A DNA stretch of 14,539 nucleotides from Desulfobacterales bacterium. Lineage in GTDB: Bacteria; Desulfobacterota; Desulfobacteria; Desulfobacterales; UBA11574. A program made the translations under genes and the position numbers. Where the stretch lies: NCBI GenBank assembly GCA_030145595.1, contig JAQYVG010000059.1, positions 1-14,539 of the forward strand, given 5' to 3'. Shown here one piece after another: positions 1 to 6,265 of this stretch (the stretch's first letter is position 1; every line of letters starts with the position of its first letter). The notes under the pieces are model-generated. The model searched no databases. It was not told where the DNA came from and saw nothing but the letters and a program-made list of their open reading frames with translations.

Positions 1-619
1 AATGTATAACCATTGAGGCAAATACACCATATTTGGTGGATAACACTCTAAAAAATATTCGTAAGCTGCTGATTTAATTAAATGGTTAATTTATTAATTG
101 GTGTATAATAACAGCTGTGTCACCCCCCTAGTATACAGTGGAGAATTGCAACAGTTTATTGGAAAAATAGATTTTTTATCGTTACTACTGCCAAATTTTA
201 AAAAAATAGGCAGGAAATGGGTATAAACCTTTAATTTGATTTAGTTTTATATATACGATGATACAATCATTGTCAATAAAATCGTTTCACGATTTTATAC
301 AACTCCCATAGACCCGCTAAAAGCGGGACTACGGGATCAGTTTGGCGAAGTTTACCAGCTCTGGCGGGCTAAAATTCCTATCCCCGCACGCTCCCGCCCT
401 TTGGGCAGGAATCTACGCTTCGCTTAGACAAGCAGCGGGGAATTCAAATTTAAATAAGGGCGGCAAGGCTGTTATCAGCCCGGCGGATATTTTAAACTGA
501 ATCGGCTGACACGCAGCTTTTTCCATTTTTTCTGCCGGCCTTGTTTCTTACCCCCTATATAATCTATCAAGCAGGGTATGAAGATATCTTAAAAATAGCC
601 ATTTATGGATGGACACTAG
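1..619. other. Gene-free left edge with small hairpins
   Basis: I see no credible coding frame here. The first 300 bases are AT-rich. Bases 276-298 form a perfect 9-bp hairpin (ATAAAATCG, 5-base loop). Bases 303-440 are GC-richer and contain short inverted segments such as cccgct/agcggg near 308-326, a cccgccc/gggcagg hairpin near 393-410, and a tatccccgc/gcggggaatt pairing near 380-443. GGCTG (467-471) pairs with CAGCC (476-480). This looks like degenerate repetitive intergenic DNA rather than a gene. Confidence 0.6.
276..298. repeat. Perfect 9-bp AT-rich hairpin
   Basis: ATAAAATCG at 276-284 and CGATTTTAT at 290-298 are exact reverse complements around the loop TTTCA. No T-tract follows on either strand, so a terminator role is weak. 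Its function is unknown. Confidence 0.6.
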
Positions 620-622
620 TTA
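597..622. repeat. Solo end of a dispersed inverted-repeat element
   Basis: The 26-base segment at 597-622 matches, except near its edge, the right terminal repeat of the element at 7904-8054 (core ATGGATGGACACTAGTTA). Only one end is present here; the matching opposite arm is not found nearby. The segment overlaps the TAA stop of the minus-strand helicase remnant, so the repeat end abuts that gene's original 3' end. Confidence 0.75.
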
Positions 623-1110
623 GGATAGCATACCAATCAGGTGGCTGGCCTGTCCTTTGGTCAGTCCGGCAGGCACCTCGATTTTGCGGCGGCGAAGCAC
701 ATTAATCTGCTTTTCAGTGGCCGGTGCACTCCGCCAGCAGGTAATAGAGTTTGACCAGCGGCAGTAAATCGCTAAACTGATCCTTTACGGCCCAAGGTGG
801 GCACGCTTGCCACCACGACATCGCAATCGGGATCCGCGCTTCGTCCGGCCTGCTCCACCGACACACACAGATTGGGGTTTGCGCGCCTGATCTTATCACA
901 AGCCTGATCAAGAAGCTCCTGGCGATGAGCCAGCACCAGCATCTGCTTTTTCATGCTGAAATAGCGGGGAAACTCAGCAAATATCAGAGTTTTACCGGAC
1001 CCGGTGGGAAGGCTTGTGAGCTGGCGACGCACGCCGGCCCGGTAACGCTCAAGAATTGATTCCAGGCACTCTCTCTGGTAATCGCGCAGGCTGAAAATTA
1101 TGCCGGACAT
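620..1110 (-). pseudogene. Collapsed DEAD/DEAH-box (SSL2-like) helicase remnant
   Basis: From an ATG at 1110, with an AGGAAA ribosome site just upstream, the frame reads as a superfamily 2 helicase N-terminus. LRDYQRECL (residues 8-16) resembles the Q-motif region, PTGSGKT (35-41) is the Walker A, and MLVLAHRQELLDQA is motif Ia. The frame stops at about residue 112, right after VPTLGRKGSV. A second frame at about 623-727 then encodes a clean helicase C-terminus (APATEKQINVLRRRK, then PAGLTKGQASHLIGMLS) ending in TAA at 620-622. About 490 bp therefore remain of a gene I would expect to be near 1.5 kb. The DEAH box and the whole second RecA-like domain are missing. I infer an internal deletion plus frame disruption. 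The surviving piece cannot be an active helicase. It lies directly downstream of the toxin-antitoxin pair on the same strand. Confidence 0.8.
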
Positions 1111-1125
1111 GTTCTTTTTTCCTGA

Positions 1126-1170
1126 AACCCTAATTGAGCGTAAACAAAATGAAGAAAGCCAATTAGGGTT
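1126..1170. repeat. 11-bp inverted repeat between toxin and helicase remnant
   Basis: AACCCTAATTG (1126-1136) is the reverse complement of CAATTAGGGTT (1160-1170). The loop is 23 bases. It lies 8 bp past the toxin stop on the minus strand, so it could form the 3' end of the toxin-antitoxin transcript, but there is no clear T-tract. Confidence 0.5.
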
Positions 1171-1177
1171 GAAGCTT

Positions 1178-1534
1178 TCAAAAAAGTTCAAAAACAATTT
1201 TTAAAGCGCGGTCTATTTCTTCTAATTTTGAAGAAGACAATTTTCCGCGAAATTCAGACAGTCTATGTCGATGATCAATTGGGCGTGTTTGCAAGCAGTC
1301 GGCAATCGATTTTTTAGACAGGCCGTTGCCCTTGGTGGGATAGATCTCTACGTTAGTAGTTATTCGGGCTTTTTTAGAACTCCATGCAGTAATAGGAACT
1401 ACTTGAATAACTGGAACTTTTTCATTATAAACATCATTAGTTACGATGATGCATGGTCTTATTTTGCCGGTTTCCGATCCCAATGTTGGATCAAGGTTAA
1501 CGTCAACAATCATACCTCTTTTTAGTATGGTCAT
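1178..1534 (-). CDS. MazF/PemK-family endoribonuclease toxin
   Basis: A 118-residue protein with the MazF fold signature: KRGMIVDVNLDPTLGSE at the N-terminus (the RG-x-I-V-x-V strand), KIRPCIIV at 24-31, VPIT at 47-50 and the SIADCLQTRPID segment at about 76-87. R26 and T49 sit where the catalytic Arg and Thr of characterised MazF enzymes are expected, so it is probably an active sequence-specific mRNA interferase. I chose ATG 1534 because it overlaps the antitoxin stop in an ATGA arrangement, which implies translational coupling; an in-frame GTG at 1543 would add three residues. There is no strong independent ribosome site. Antitoxin first, toxin second is the normal order. The length is typical of the family and the frame is intact. 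Cleavage specificity cannot be told from sequence. Confidence 0.88.
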   Translation of the reverse strand: MTILKRGMIVDVNLDPTLGSETGKIRPCIIVTNDVYNEKVPVIQVVPITAWSSKKARITTNVEIYPTKGNGLSKKSIADCLQTRPIDHRHRLSEFRGKLSSSKLEEIDRALKIVFELF

Positions 1535-1764
1535 TCCGGCCACCCGGTAATTGCAGCTTCAGTTAATTCCTTTAGTTCATTATCTTCGGAGTAAACTTCC
1601 GAATATAGATTAGCTGATTCTTTAAGACGTTTAAGCTCCAATTCCTTTTTAAAATGGTCTATTGCAGCTCTGGCCATAGAGCTTTTGTCTTTAAAGCCAT
1701 AGTCTTTGAAACTGTTCAAAAAGCGGGCCTGTGATTCTTTAACGCTAAATTTTGCTTGCGGCAT
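1531..1764 (-). CDS. Ribbon-helix-helix antitoxin of the MazF-type pair
   Basis: A 77-residue protein. Its first part (AKFSVKESQARFLNSF, then KDKSSMARAAIDHFKKEL) fits a ribbon-helix-helix DNA-binding unit: one strand followed by two helices with Ser/Met/Ala-rich packing. The C-terminal half is acidic (SEVYSEDNELKELTEAA), as expected for a segment that wraps and neutralises the toxin. The start at 1764 has an excellent AGGAGG five bases upstream. The stop codon overlaps the toxin ATG. By analogy with MazE-, PemI- and CopG-type antitoxins it should repress its own promoter and release the toxin when degraded. It is assigned as antitoxin mainly from position, size and fold; I do not recognise a named family. 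Confidence 0.8.
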   Translation of the reverse strand: MPQAKFSVKESQARFLNSFKDYGFKDKSSMARAAIDHFKKELELKRLKESANLYSEVYSEDNELKELTEAAITGWPE

Positions 1765-2151
1765 GTGAACCTCCTATCGGGCCTAAAATATGGGCCTTAA
1801 AACATAGTCCAATAATAAGTACTATAACACAATACCTTAATCTTGCACAGTCAATCTTGAAAATTTATAAATAACACTTTTTTCTTAAATACTTGCATCT
1901 ACTGAAAACTCGTCGCTTGCAAAAATTAAGGTAACAAATCAATTATTTTTTTTATGTTAAAAAGGAGTCAATTCTGTTTTTGCCCCTTATTATGCGCCTG
2001 ACACCGGCAACATGGCTTTACAAAAATATGATAATCTGATTTAAACACCCGAACATCGCATTTAAATTTCGTAAGGCGAGCCGTGAAAGAAAATGATCTG
2101 CGTTAATCTGCGCAATCTGCGGATAAGGTTATATAAAGGATTGTTAATATT
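1765..2151. other. Divergent intergenic region between antitoxin and der
   Basis: The stretch is AT-rich and has no credible gene. The left part should hold the toxin-antitoxin promoter. The right part, next to der, has three copies of ATCTGCG at 2096, 2106 and 2115. An AAGGA ribosome site at 2136-2140 precedes der with a rather long 11-base spacing. I did not find a convincing sigma-70 promoter for der. Confidence 0.5.
1779..1826 (-). promoter_or_regulatory. Candidate promoter and operator for the toxin-antitoxin operon
   Basis: On the minus strand a TATAGT hexamer lies at 1826-1821, about 57 bp upstream of the antitoxin ATG. A weak TTGACT at 1854-1849 is 22 bp further up, too far for a normal sigma-70 spacer. 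Between the -10 and the ribosome site lie two direct copies of gggcctNaaa (plus-strand starts at 1779 and 1792), 13 bp apart. Paired direct repeats at that place are typical targets of RHH autorepressors. The assignment is inferred. Confidence 0.35.
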
Positions 2152-3474
2152 ATGAAACCGATTGTCGCTATTGTAGGCCGGCCCAATGTGGGCAAATCCA
2201 CCCTTTTTAACCGCATAACCCGCTCTCGCAATGCTATTGTGGATGATATGCCCGGCGTTACCAGAGATCGTCATTATGGTGATGCCGCCTGGGACGGTGT
2301 TGATTTTACACTGGTAGATACCGGAGGATTCAGCAGTGGGGATCAGGATTATTTTGCGCCCGAGATCCGCTTCCAGATCCTGCAGGCCATCGAAGATGCC
2401 GACGTTGTAATTCTGCTGCTGGACGGCAAGGGCGGAATCTCTCCGTTTGATGAAGATATCGTCAAAATTCTGCGGGAAGTCGCCAAGCCGGTTTTTTATG
2501 CGGTCAACAAGATCGACGGATTTGAACAGGAAGTAAAGCTCTACGAATACTACAGCCTGGGTCTTGATAAATTGTATCCTCTTTCGGCCGAGCATCGCTA
2601 CGGCGTGTCTGATTTATTAGATGACCTGGTGCGGGCATTGCCGCCAACGGATGCCGCTGAAAGCGTCGACATGATCAAACTGGCGGTAGTGGGCAAGCCC
2701 AACGTGGGGAAATCCTCTTTGATCAACCGCATCCTGGGCCAAAAACGCCTGGTGGTCAGTGAAATCCCGGGCACAACCCGCGATGCCGTCGACTCTGCGG
2801 TAGAAATTGGCGGGAAGTCATATTTACTTATTGACACCGCCGGTATCCGGCGGAAAAAAAAGGTGTCAAAAAAAATCGAGAAGTTTTCCATCATTAAAGC
2901 GTTGAAAAGCCTTGAACGCTGTGATGTGGCCCTGATTGTCATCGATGCCTTTGAAGGGGTTACCGAACAGGATATAAACATCGCCGGGTATGCTTATGAG
3001 CGAGGGTGTGGATGTATTCTGCTGCTGAATAAGTGGGATCTTGTGGAAAAGGACAGCAAAACCGAAAAAAAATACCGCGACCAGTTACGTATGGATGCAA
3101 AATTCATAAGCTTTGCGCCGGCCATAACGATTTCAGCCCTGACCGGACAGAGGGTTGCTAGAATTTTCAAAATAGTAGATGAGGTCTATAGCCAGTACAC
3201 CCGGCGCATCGGGACGGGGAAGATAAACAGGGTCATGGAGCGCGCCATGGATCGCAACGAGCCCTCGCTTTACAGGGGAAGACGCCTGAACTTTTACTAT
3301 TTCGCCCAGGTGTCGACCAGGCCTCCCACTTTTGTCTGCTTTGTAAACTATCCGGAGGGCGTCCATTTCTCCTATAAGCGTTATCTTAGCAACCAGATCA
3401 GGGCCGGGACCGGGCTTGACAAAACACCGCTTCGAATCATTTTCCGCAAACGTACAAGCCGGGAAAAGAAGTAA
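2152..3474 (+). CDS. der: Ribosome-assembly GTPase Der (EngA)
   Basis: The protein has 440 residues, the normal length, with the two consecutive G domains diagnostic of Der. Domain 1 has GRPNVGKS (9-16), DTGG (56-59) and NKID (119-122). Domain 2 has GKPNVGKS (181-188), DTAG (228-231), NKWD (293-296) and SAL (328-330). The C-terminal KH-like domain covers roughly 350-440 and ends in a basic tail (FRKRTSREKK). Der binds the 50S subunit during late assembly and is essential in many bacteria. A run RRKKKVSKK follows the second switch region, as is usual. The gene stands alone: it is divergent from the toxin-antitoxin pair, followed by a hairpin, and separated from rarA by about 200 bp of repeats. 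All GTPase motifs are intact. Confidence 0.97.
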   Translation: MKPIVAIVGRPNVGKSTLFNRITRSRNAIVDDMPGVTRDRHYGDAAWDGVDFTLVDTGGFSSGDQDYFAPEIRFQILQAIEDADVVILLLDGKGGISPFDEDIVKILREVAKPVFYAVNKIDGFEQEVKLYEYYSLGLDKLYPLSAEHRYGVSDLLDDLVRALPPTDAAESVDMIKLAVVGKPNVGKSSLINRILGQKRLVVSEIPGTTRDAVDSAVEIGGKSYLLIDTAGIRRKKKVSKKIEKFSIIKALKSLERCDVALIVIDAFEGVTEQDINIAGYAYERGCGCILLLNKWDLVEKDSKTEKKYRDQLRMDAKFISFAPAITISALTGQRVARIFKIVDEVYSQYTRRIGTGKINRVMERAMDRNEPSLYRGRRLNFYYFAQVSTRPPTFVCFVNYPEGVHFSYKRYLSNQIRAGTGLDKTPLRIIFRKRTSREKK

Positions 3475-3507
3475 CCACCCAATTGAGCTGAACTCAATCG
3501 GGTGGTT
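3473..3507 (+). terminator. Strong hairpin at the 3' end of der
   Basis: A 15-bp stem with one mismatch (aaccacccaattgag at 3473-3487 against ctcaatcgggtggtt at 3493-3507) around the loop CTGAA. It begins at the last bases of the der stop codon. No U-tract follows, so it is either a transcript-stabilising hairpin or a terminator that does not follow the classic pattern. Confidence 0.6.
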
Positions 3508-3513
3508 GCGTGT

Positions 3514-3534
3514 TACGAGTTACGCGTTGCGAGT
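3514..3534 (-). repeat. Three inverted heptamer repeat units
   Basis: Read on the minus strand, 3534-3514 gives ACTCGCA, ACGCGTA and ACTCGTA, the same heptamer family as the direct array at 3582-3665. The two arrays are therefore inverted relative to each other and separated by about 47 bp, so they could pair into a cruciform or RNA stem. Confidence 0.8.
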
Positions 3535-3581
3535 TTAAGGATTGAATGGTTAATTGGTGAAATTAGTGATAGGTGAACAGT

Positions 3582-3665
3582 ACCCGCAACTCGCAACCCG
3601 GAACCCGTAACCCGCAACCCGTAACTCGTGACCCGTAACTCGCAACCAGTAACTCGCAAATCGTA
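3582..3665 (+). repeat. Twelve-unit heptamer tandem repeat upstream of rarA
   Basis: Twelve contiguous 7-base units follow the pattern AcYCGYA (mainly ACCCGTA, ACCCGCA and ACTCGCA), with strict 7-base spacing and mostly single-base differences. A thirteenth partial unit, ACGAG, at 3666-3670 merges into the GAGG that forms the rarA ribosome site. The array is non-coding. On the minus strand it gives a meaningless repetitive reading frame. Confidence 0.92.
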
Positions 3666-3676
3666 ACGAGGATAAA

Positions 3677-5041
3677 TTGGATCTGTTTGAATTTACGGCC
3701 AGAAAAGCTGCTGATGCATCGAGGCCCCTGGCAGACCGCATGCGCCCCAGAAATCTGGATGAATTTGTAGGGCAAAAGCATGCGGTAGGGCAGGGGACCC
3801 TGATTCGTCATGCCGTCGAGCAGGACCGAATTTTTTCCATGATTCTATGGGGGCCGCCCGGTTGCGGCAAAACAACCCTTGCCAGAATACTGGCGGCCGA
3901 AACCAGCAGCCATTTTGTTCAATTCTCAGCGGTGCTGTCAGGTATCAAGCAGATCCGATCGGTAATTGAGGAGGCCGGCAAGCAGCAGAGCCTTTACCGC
4001 AAAAAGACGGTCCTGTTTGTGGATGAAATTCACAGGTTCAACAAGGCCCAGCAGGATGCCTTTCTCCACCATGTGGAAAGCGGGTTGATAACCTTAATAG
4101 GTGCGACGACAGAAAATCCTTCCTTTGAAGTGATTCCGGCCCTAATGTCAAGATGCCGTGTGATAACTTTGAATACTCTGGGGCCGGATGAGCTTGAGGT
4201 TATCATTGACAGCGCTCTTAAAGCCAGACAAAGAGGTCTTGGAAATAGGGAGTTGACTATCGATCCGCAGGCACTGGCCCATTTGATACGAATTGCCGAT
4301 GGCGATGCCCGCGCGGCCTTGAACAGCCTCGAGATAGCAGCTTCCCTGGCGGTTTCCGGAAAAGGTCCGGACGCAGAGAGTACAACCGCAAGCATAACGC
4401 TTGAAAACTTAGAGAAGGCTTTAGAACAAAAGGCTCTGGGATATGACAAGGGTGGTGAAGAACATTACAATCTTATATCTGCCTTGCACAAAAGTTTGAG
4501 GGGCAGTGATCCGGATGCGGCTCTTTATTGGCTCGGCCGGATGCTTGCGGCCGGTGAAGATCCCTTTTATATTGCCCGCAGGATGGTCAGGTTTGCATCC
4601 GAGGATGTTGGCAATGCCGACCCGTACGCTCTCAGGCTTGCGTTGAGTGCCATGGAGGCCTTCAGATTTTTAGGGCACCCCGAAGGCGAACTGGCGCTGG
4701 CCCAGGCCGCTGTTTATCTTGCCACGGCTCCCAAGAGCAACAGCATATATAAAGCTTACAAAGAGGTTAAAGCGTGTATTCAAAATACAGGTACGCTGCC
4801 TGTTCCTTTGGCTGTCCGCAATGCACCCACCGGCTTGATGAAAGAGCTGGGTTACGGCAAAGATTACAAATATGCTCATGATTATAAAAATGCGTATGTT
4901 CCCCAGCAATATTTGCCCGATAAACTCAAGGGCAATCGTTTTTACTCACCCACCGGACGAGGATATGAAAAAATCATTAGGCAAAGACTTGATAAATGGC
5001 GCAGTCTGAAAGATCGGCAAAAACAGGGCAAAAACAGCTAA
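3677..5041 (+). CDS. rarA: Replication-associated recombination protein A (RarA/MgsA), AAA+ ATPase
   Basis: This 454-residue protein belongs to the RarA/MgsA/WRNIP1 family, clamp-loader-like AAA+ ATPases that act at stalled replication forks. Visible motifs are RPRNLDEFVGQ (23-33), Walker A GPPGCGKT (59-66), Walker B LFVDEIHRF (113-121), sensor 1 GATTENPSF (142-150) and the SRCR arginine-finger region (158-161). The C-terminal oligomerisation half contains the family-typical KSLRGSDPDAALYWLGRMLAAGEDPFYIARR and the YKYAHDYKNAYVPQQYLPD segment. The start is TTG at 3677, chosen because GAGG (3668-3671) lies five bases upstream and the protein starts with the normal MDLFEF-like sequence. The ribosome site directly adjoins the heptamer repeat array, so array length could influence translation. 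The frame is intact and of usual length. Confidence 0.95.
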   Translation: MDLFEFTARKAADASRPLADRMRPRNLDEFVGQKHAVGQGTLIRHAVEQDRIFSMILWGPPGCGKTTLARILAAETSSHFVQFSAVLSGIKQIRSVIEEAGKQQSLYRKKTVLFVDEIHRFNKAQQDAFLHHVESGLITLIGATTENPSFEVIPALMSRCRVITLNTLGPDELEVIIDSALKARQRGLGNRELTIDPQALAHLIRIADGDARAALNSLEIAASLAVSGKGPDAESTTASITLENLEKALEQKALGYDKGGEEHYNLISALHKSLRGSDPDAALYWLGRMLAAGEDPFYIARRMVRFASEDVGNADPYALRLALSAMEAFRFLGHPEGELALAQAAVYLATAPKSNSIYKAYKEVKACIQNTGTLPVPLAVRNAPTGLMKELGYGKDYKYAHDYKNAYVPQQYLPDKLKGNRFYSPTGRGYEKIIRQRLDKWRSLKDRQKQGKNS

Positions 5042-5042
5042 A

Positions 5043-5085
5043 AAATTAGTCTTTAGCACCCTAATTTCCAAGTCCTAATTTTTTT
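5043..5085 (+). terminator. Likely rarA terminator
   Basis: AAATTAG (5043-5049) pairs with CTAATTT (5061-5067), and a further CTAATTTTTTT run at 5074-5084 provides both an alternative pairing arm and a T-tract. It starts right after the rarA stop. The stem is AT-rich, so efficiency is uncertain. Confidence 0.5.
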
Positions 5086-5087
5086 GT

Positions 5088-5116
5088 TTGACAGGCACAC
5101 TGAAATCATTTATGCT
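5088..5116 (+). promoter_or_regulatory. Near-consensus sigma-70 promoter
   Basis: A perfect TTGACA (5088-5093) is followed after exactly 17 bases by TATGCT (5111-5116). Transcription would start near 5123 and run right. The nearest plus-strand gene starts 530 bp later at 5653, so the promoter drives either a long leader or a small RNA that includes the 5240-5296 hairpin. Confidence 0.6.
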
Positions 5117-5239
5117 CACTTTTCCTGTCTGGGATTTTCATTAAAAATATATTCCGCGAAAAACTTCTAAATATTAATTGATTATCTGCCGATATAACAA
5201 TTAGAAAAAGGGCCGAGCGGAATTGAGGCCGGCTTATTA

Positions 5240-5296
5240 CCCCTCGCGCAGTACTCCCATTAGAGAAAACCCGTCCTTTAAGGCGGGGTCGAGGGG
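5240..5296. repeat. Nested GC-rich hairpin
   Basis: CCCCTCG (5240-5246) is the exact complement of CGAGGGG (5290-5296). Inside, CCCGTCCTT and AAGGCGGG form a second stem around 5270-5288 with one bulged T. It lies downstream of the 5088 promoter. It resembles a structured RNA or a palindromic repeat unit. A partly similar arrangement (ACTCCCATAGA, then cccgct/agcggg) occurs near 302-326. Confidence 0.5.
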
Positions 5297-5341
5297 CTAA
5301 ATTAAAATGTAAAACTTCCTTTCCGGGCTGCGAAACACTAA

Positions 5342-5544
5342 GACCTTTGAAAAATGTTCAATTTTGCCCAAGGTCAAGAAAGGCGATCCGCCTGAGGCGG
5401 ATTAACCACAGACATACATTGAGTATTTCGAGGATAGAGCTAAAGCTCCACTTCGTGCAAAATGTAGAGTCTGCCGCAGCGTAGCGAAGATCCCGTTCAG
5501 CGGGGACGCAGAAATTGGGCAAAAAGGGACGTTTTGCAAAGGCC
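5342..5544. mobile_element. MITE-like element, copy 1 (203 bp)
   Basis: The 30 bases at 5342-5371 and the reverse complement of 5515-5544 agree at 24 positions, sharing CCTTTG near the tips and TTTTGCCCAA on the inside. The interior shares segments with the element at 7904-8054: TAACCACAG with CATA, a CGAGGAT block, and ACGCAGAnATTGGGCAAAAAG. No coding frame and no clear target duplication are visible. It is likely a non-autonomous inverted-repeat element or a degenerate palindromic repeat. Confidence 0.6.
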
Positions 5545-5610
5545 TCGCACTGCCGTTAGGCACAACCCCTTAATTTAAGCAGGTTCAAATTTGCGATTTA
5601 ACAGTTTTTT

Positions 5611-5635
5611 ATTAAGACAGCGGATTTGTCTTAAT
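5611..5635. promoter_or_regulatory. Perfect 9-bp palindrome upstream of the 5653 gene
   Basis: ATTAAGACA (5611-5619) and TGTCTTAAT (5627-5635) are exact complements around GCGGATT. The palindrome ends 7 bp before the GGAGGT ribosome site. It could be a dimeric-repressor operator or an RNA hairpin limiting translation. Confidence 0.45.
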
Positions 5636-5652
5636 GTATTATGGAGGTCAAA

Positions 5653-6234
5653 ATGAATGATTTTCTTCACAATCTGCGCAGCGGCAAATTCAAGCGCAAT
5701 GACAGAGGCGGCCGGCCTTACAAAGATCCTCAACATCGCGGATCACAATGGCGAGGCGATGCTAACGGCAGAAAGAGCACACAGCACCCTTCGAGTGACG
5801 TTGTTTTAGAGATTAACAAGGCTCTGAAAGATATTGCCGCCAGCCATCGGCGCTTTGCCGATGCCTATGAATCTAAAGTTAAGGCAGATGAGCGCGGAGC
5901 CGCGGCCATGGAAAGTATTGCCGAGTTTCTAAAGCAACGATTTGCAAGCGGCTTGGAGTCCTTAGAGGAAGATCGCGTGGAAGATCGTTTCGCTTCAGAA
6001 TCCAAACCGGAGCCGGATTCCCCGGCAATACATGCTGAGCAGACCGTAAAAACCACCGATTTTGATCGCGAGAAGCTGCTGACTAATATATTAGAGTTGA
6101 GAAAAGAGGGTATGAGCTTCGAAAAGATCGCACAGCAACTGGAATCGAGAGAAATACCGACATTATCAGGCAAAGGCACATGGCGCGGGCCGGCCATCAG
6201 CAAGTTGTGCAAGGAAATGCAAGCAACAGGTTGA
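5653..6234 (+). CDS. Uncharacterised protein with recombinase-like C-terminal helices
   Basis: I do not recognise a named family. With the start at ATG 5653 (GGAGGT four bases upstream) the protein has 193 residues; an ATG at 5641 would add four. The N-terminus (1-45) is basic, Gly/Arg-rich and probably disordered (NDRGGRPYKD and HRGSQWRGD segments). Residues 50-100 look helical with possible coiled-coil character (LEINKALKDIAASHRRFADAYESK). Residues 101-135 are an acidic linker. Residues 140-190 (ILELRKEGMSFEKIAQQLE, then REIPTLSGKGTWRGPAISKL) closely resemble the helix-turn-helix plus 'GIPT..GKGxW' segment found after the catalytic domain of large serine recombinases, but no catalytic domain is present. 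A DNA-binding or adaptor role is possible but unproven. No signal peptide or membrane segment is seen. It converges with gmd, 31 bp away. Confidence 0.85.
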   Translation: MNDFLHNLRSGKFKRNDRGGRPYKDPQHRGSQWRGDANGRKSTQHPSSDVVLEINKALKDIAASHRRFADAYESKVKADERGAAAMESIAEFLKQRFASGLESLEEDRVEDRFASESKPEPDSPAIHAEQTVKTTDFDREKLLTNILELRKEGMSFEKIAQQLESREIPTLSGKGTWRGPAISKLCKEMQATG

Positions 6235-6265
6235 GGTGCAGGTCGAGCTGACTTGACCAAAGGCC

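Larger units (their letters stand above)
5042..5652. other. 611-bp intergenic region rich in structured elements
   Basis: No gene is seen. In order it holds the rarA terminator, a consensus promoter pointing right (5088-5116), an AT-rich stretch, a GC-rich nested hairpin (5240-5296), an inverted-repeat element (5342-5544) and a 9-bp palindrome in front of the next gene (5611-5635). These are described separately. Confidence 0.7.

Noticed and set aside
1849..1854. TTGACT as -35 for the toxin-antitoxin promoter
   Set aside because: It is 22 bases from the TATAGT hexamer, outside the normal 16-18 base spacing.
2062..2595. Minus-strand open frame of 177 codons over der
   Set aside because: It is the shadow of the first G domain of der; the translated sequence resembles nothing.
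3582..3665. CRISPR array
   Set aside because: Units are 7 bases and contiguous without spacers; no cas genes are in the window. The same applies to the 24-bp repeat at 14311-14539, which is coding.
3550..3811. Minus-strand reading frames with LRVTGHELRVAGYGFRV-like sequence
   Set aside because: They are a translation of the heptamer tandem repeat and of the 5' end of rarA read backwards; no ribosome site and no plausible protein.
5342..5544. Target site duplication around the inverted-repeat element
   Set aside because: Flanking bases on the two sides do not match at any length beyond chance; mobility therefore remains unproven.
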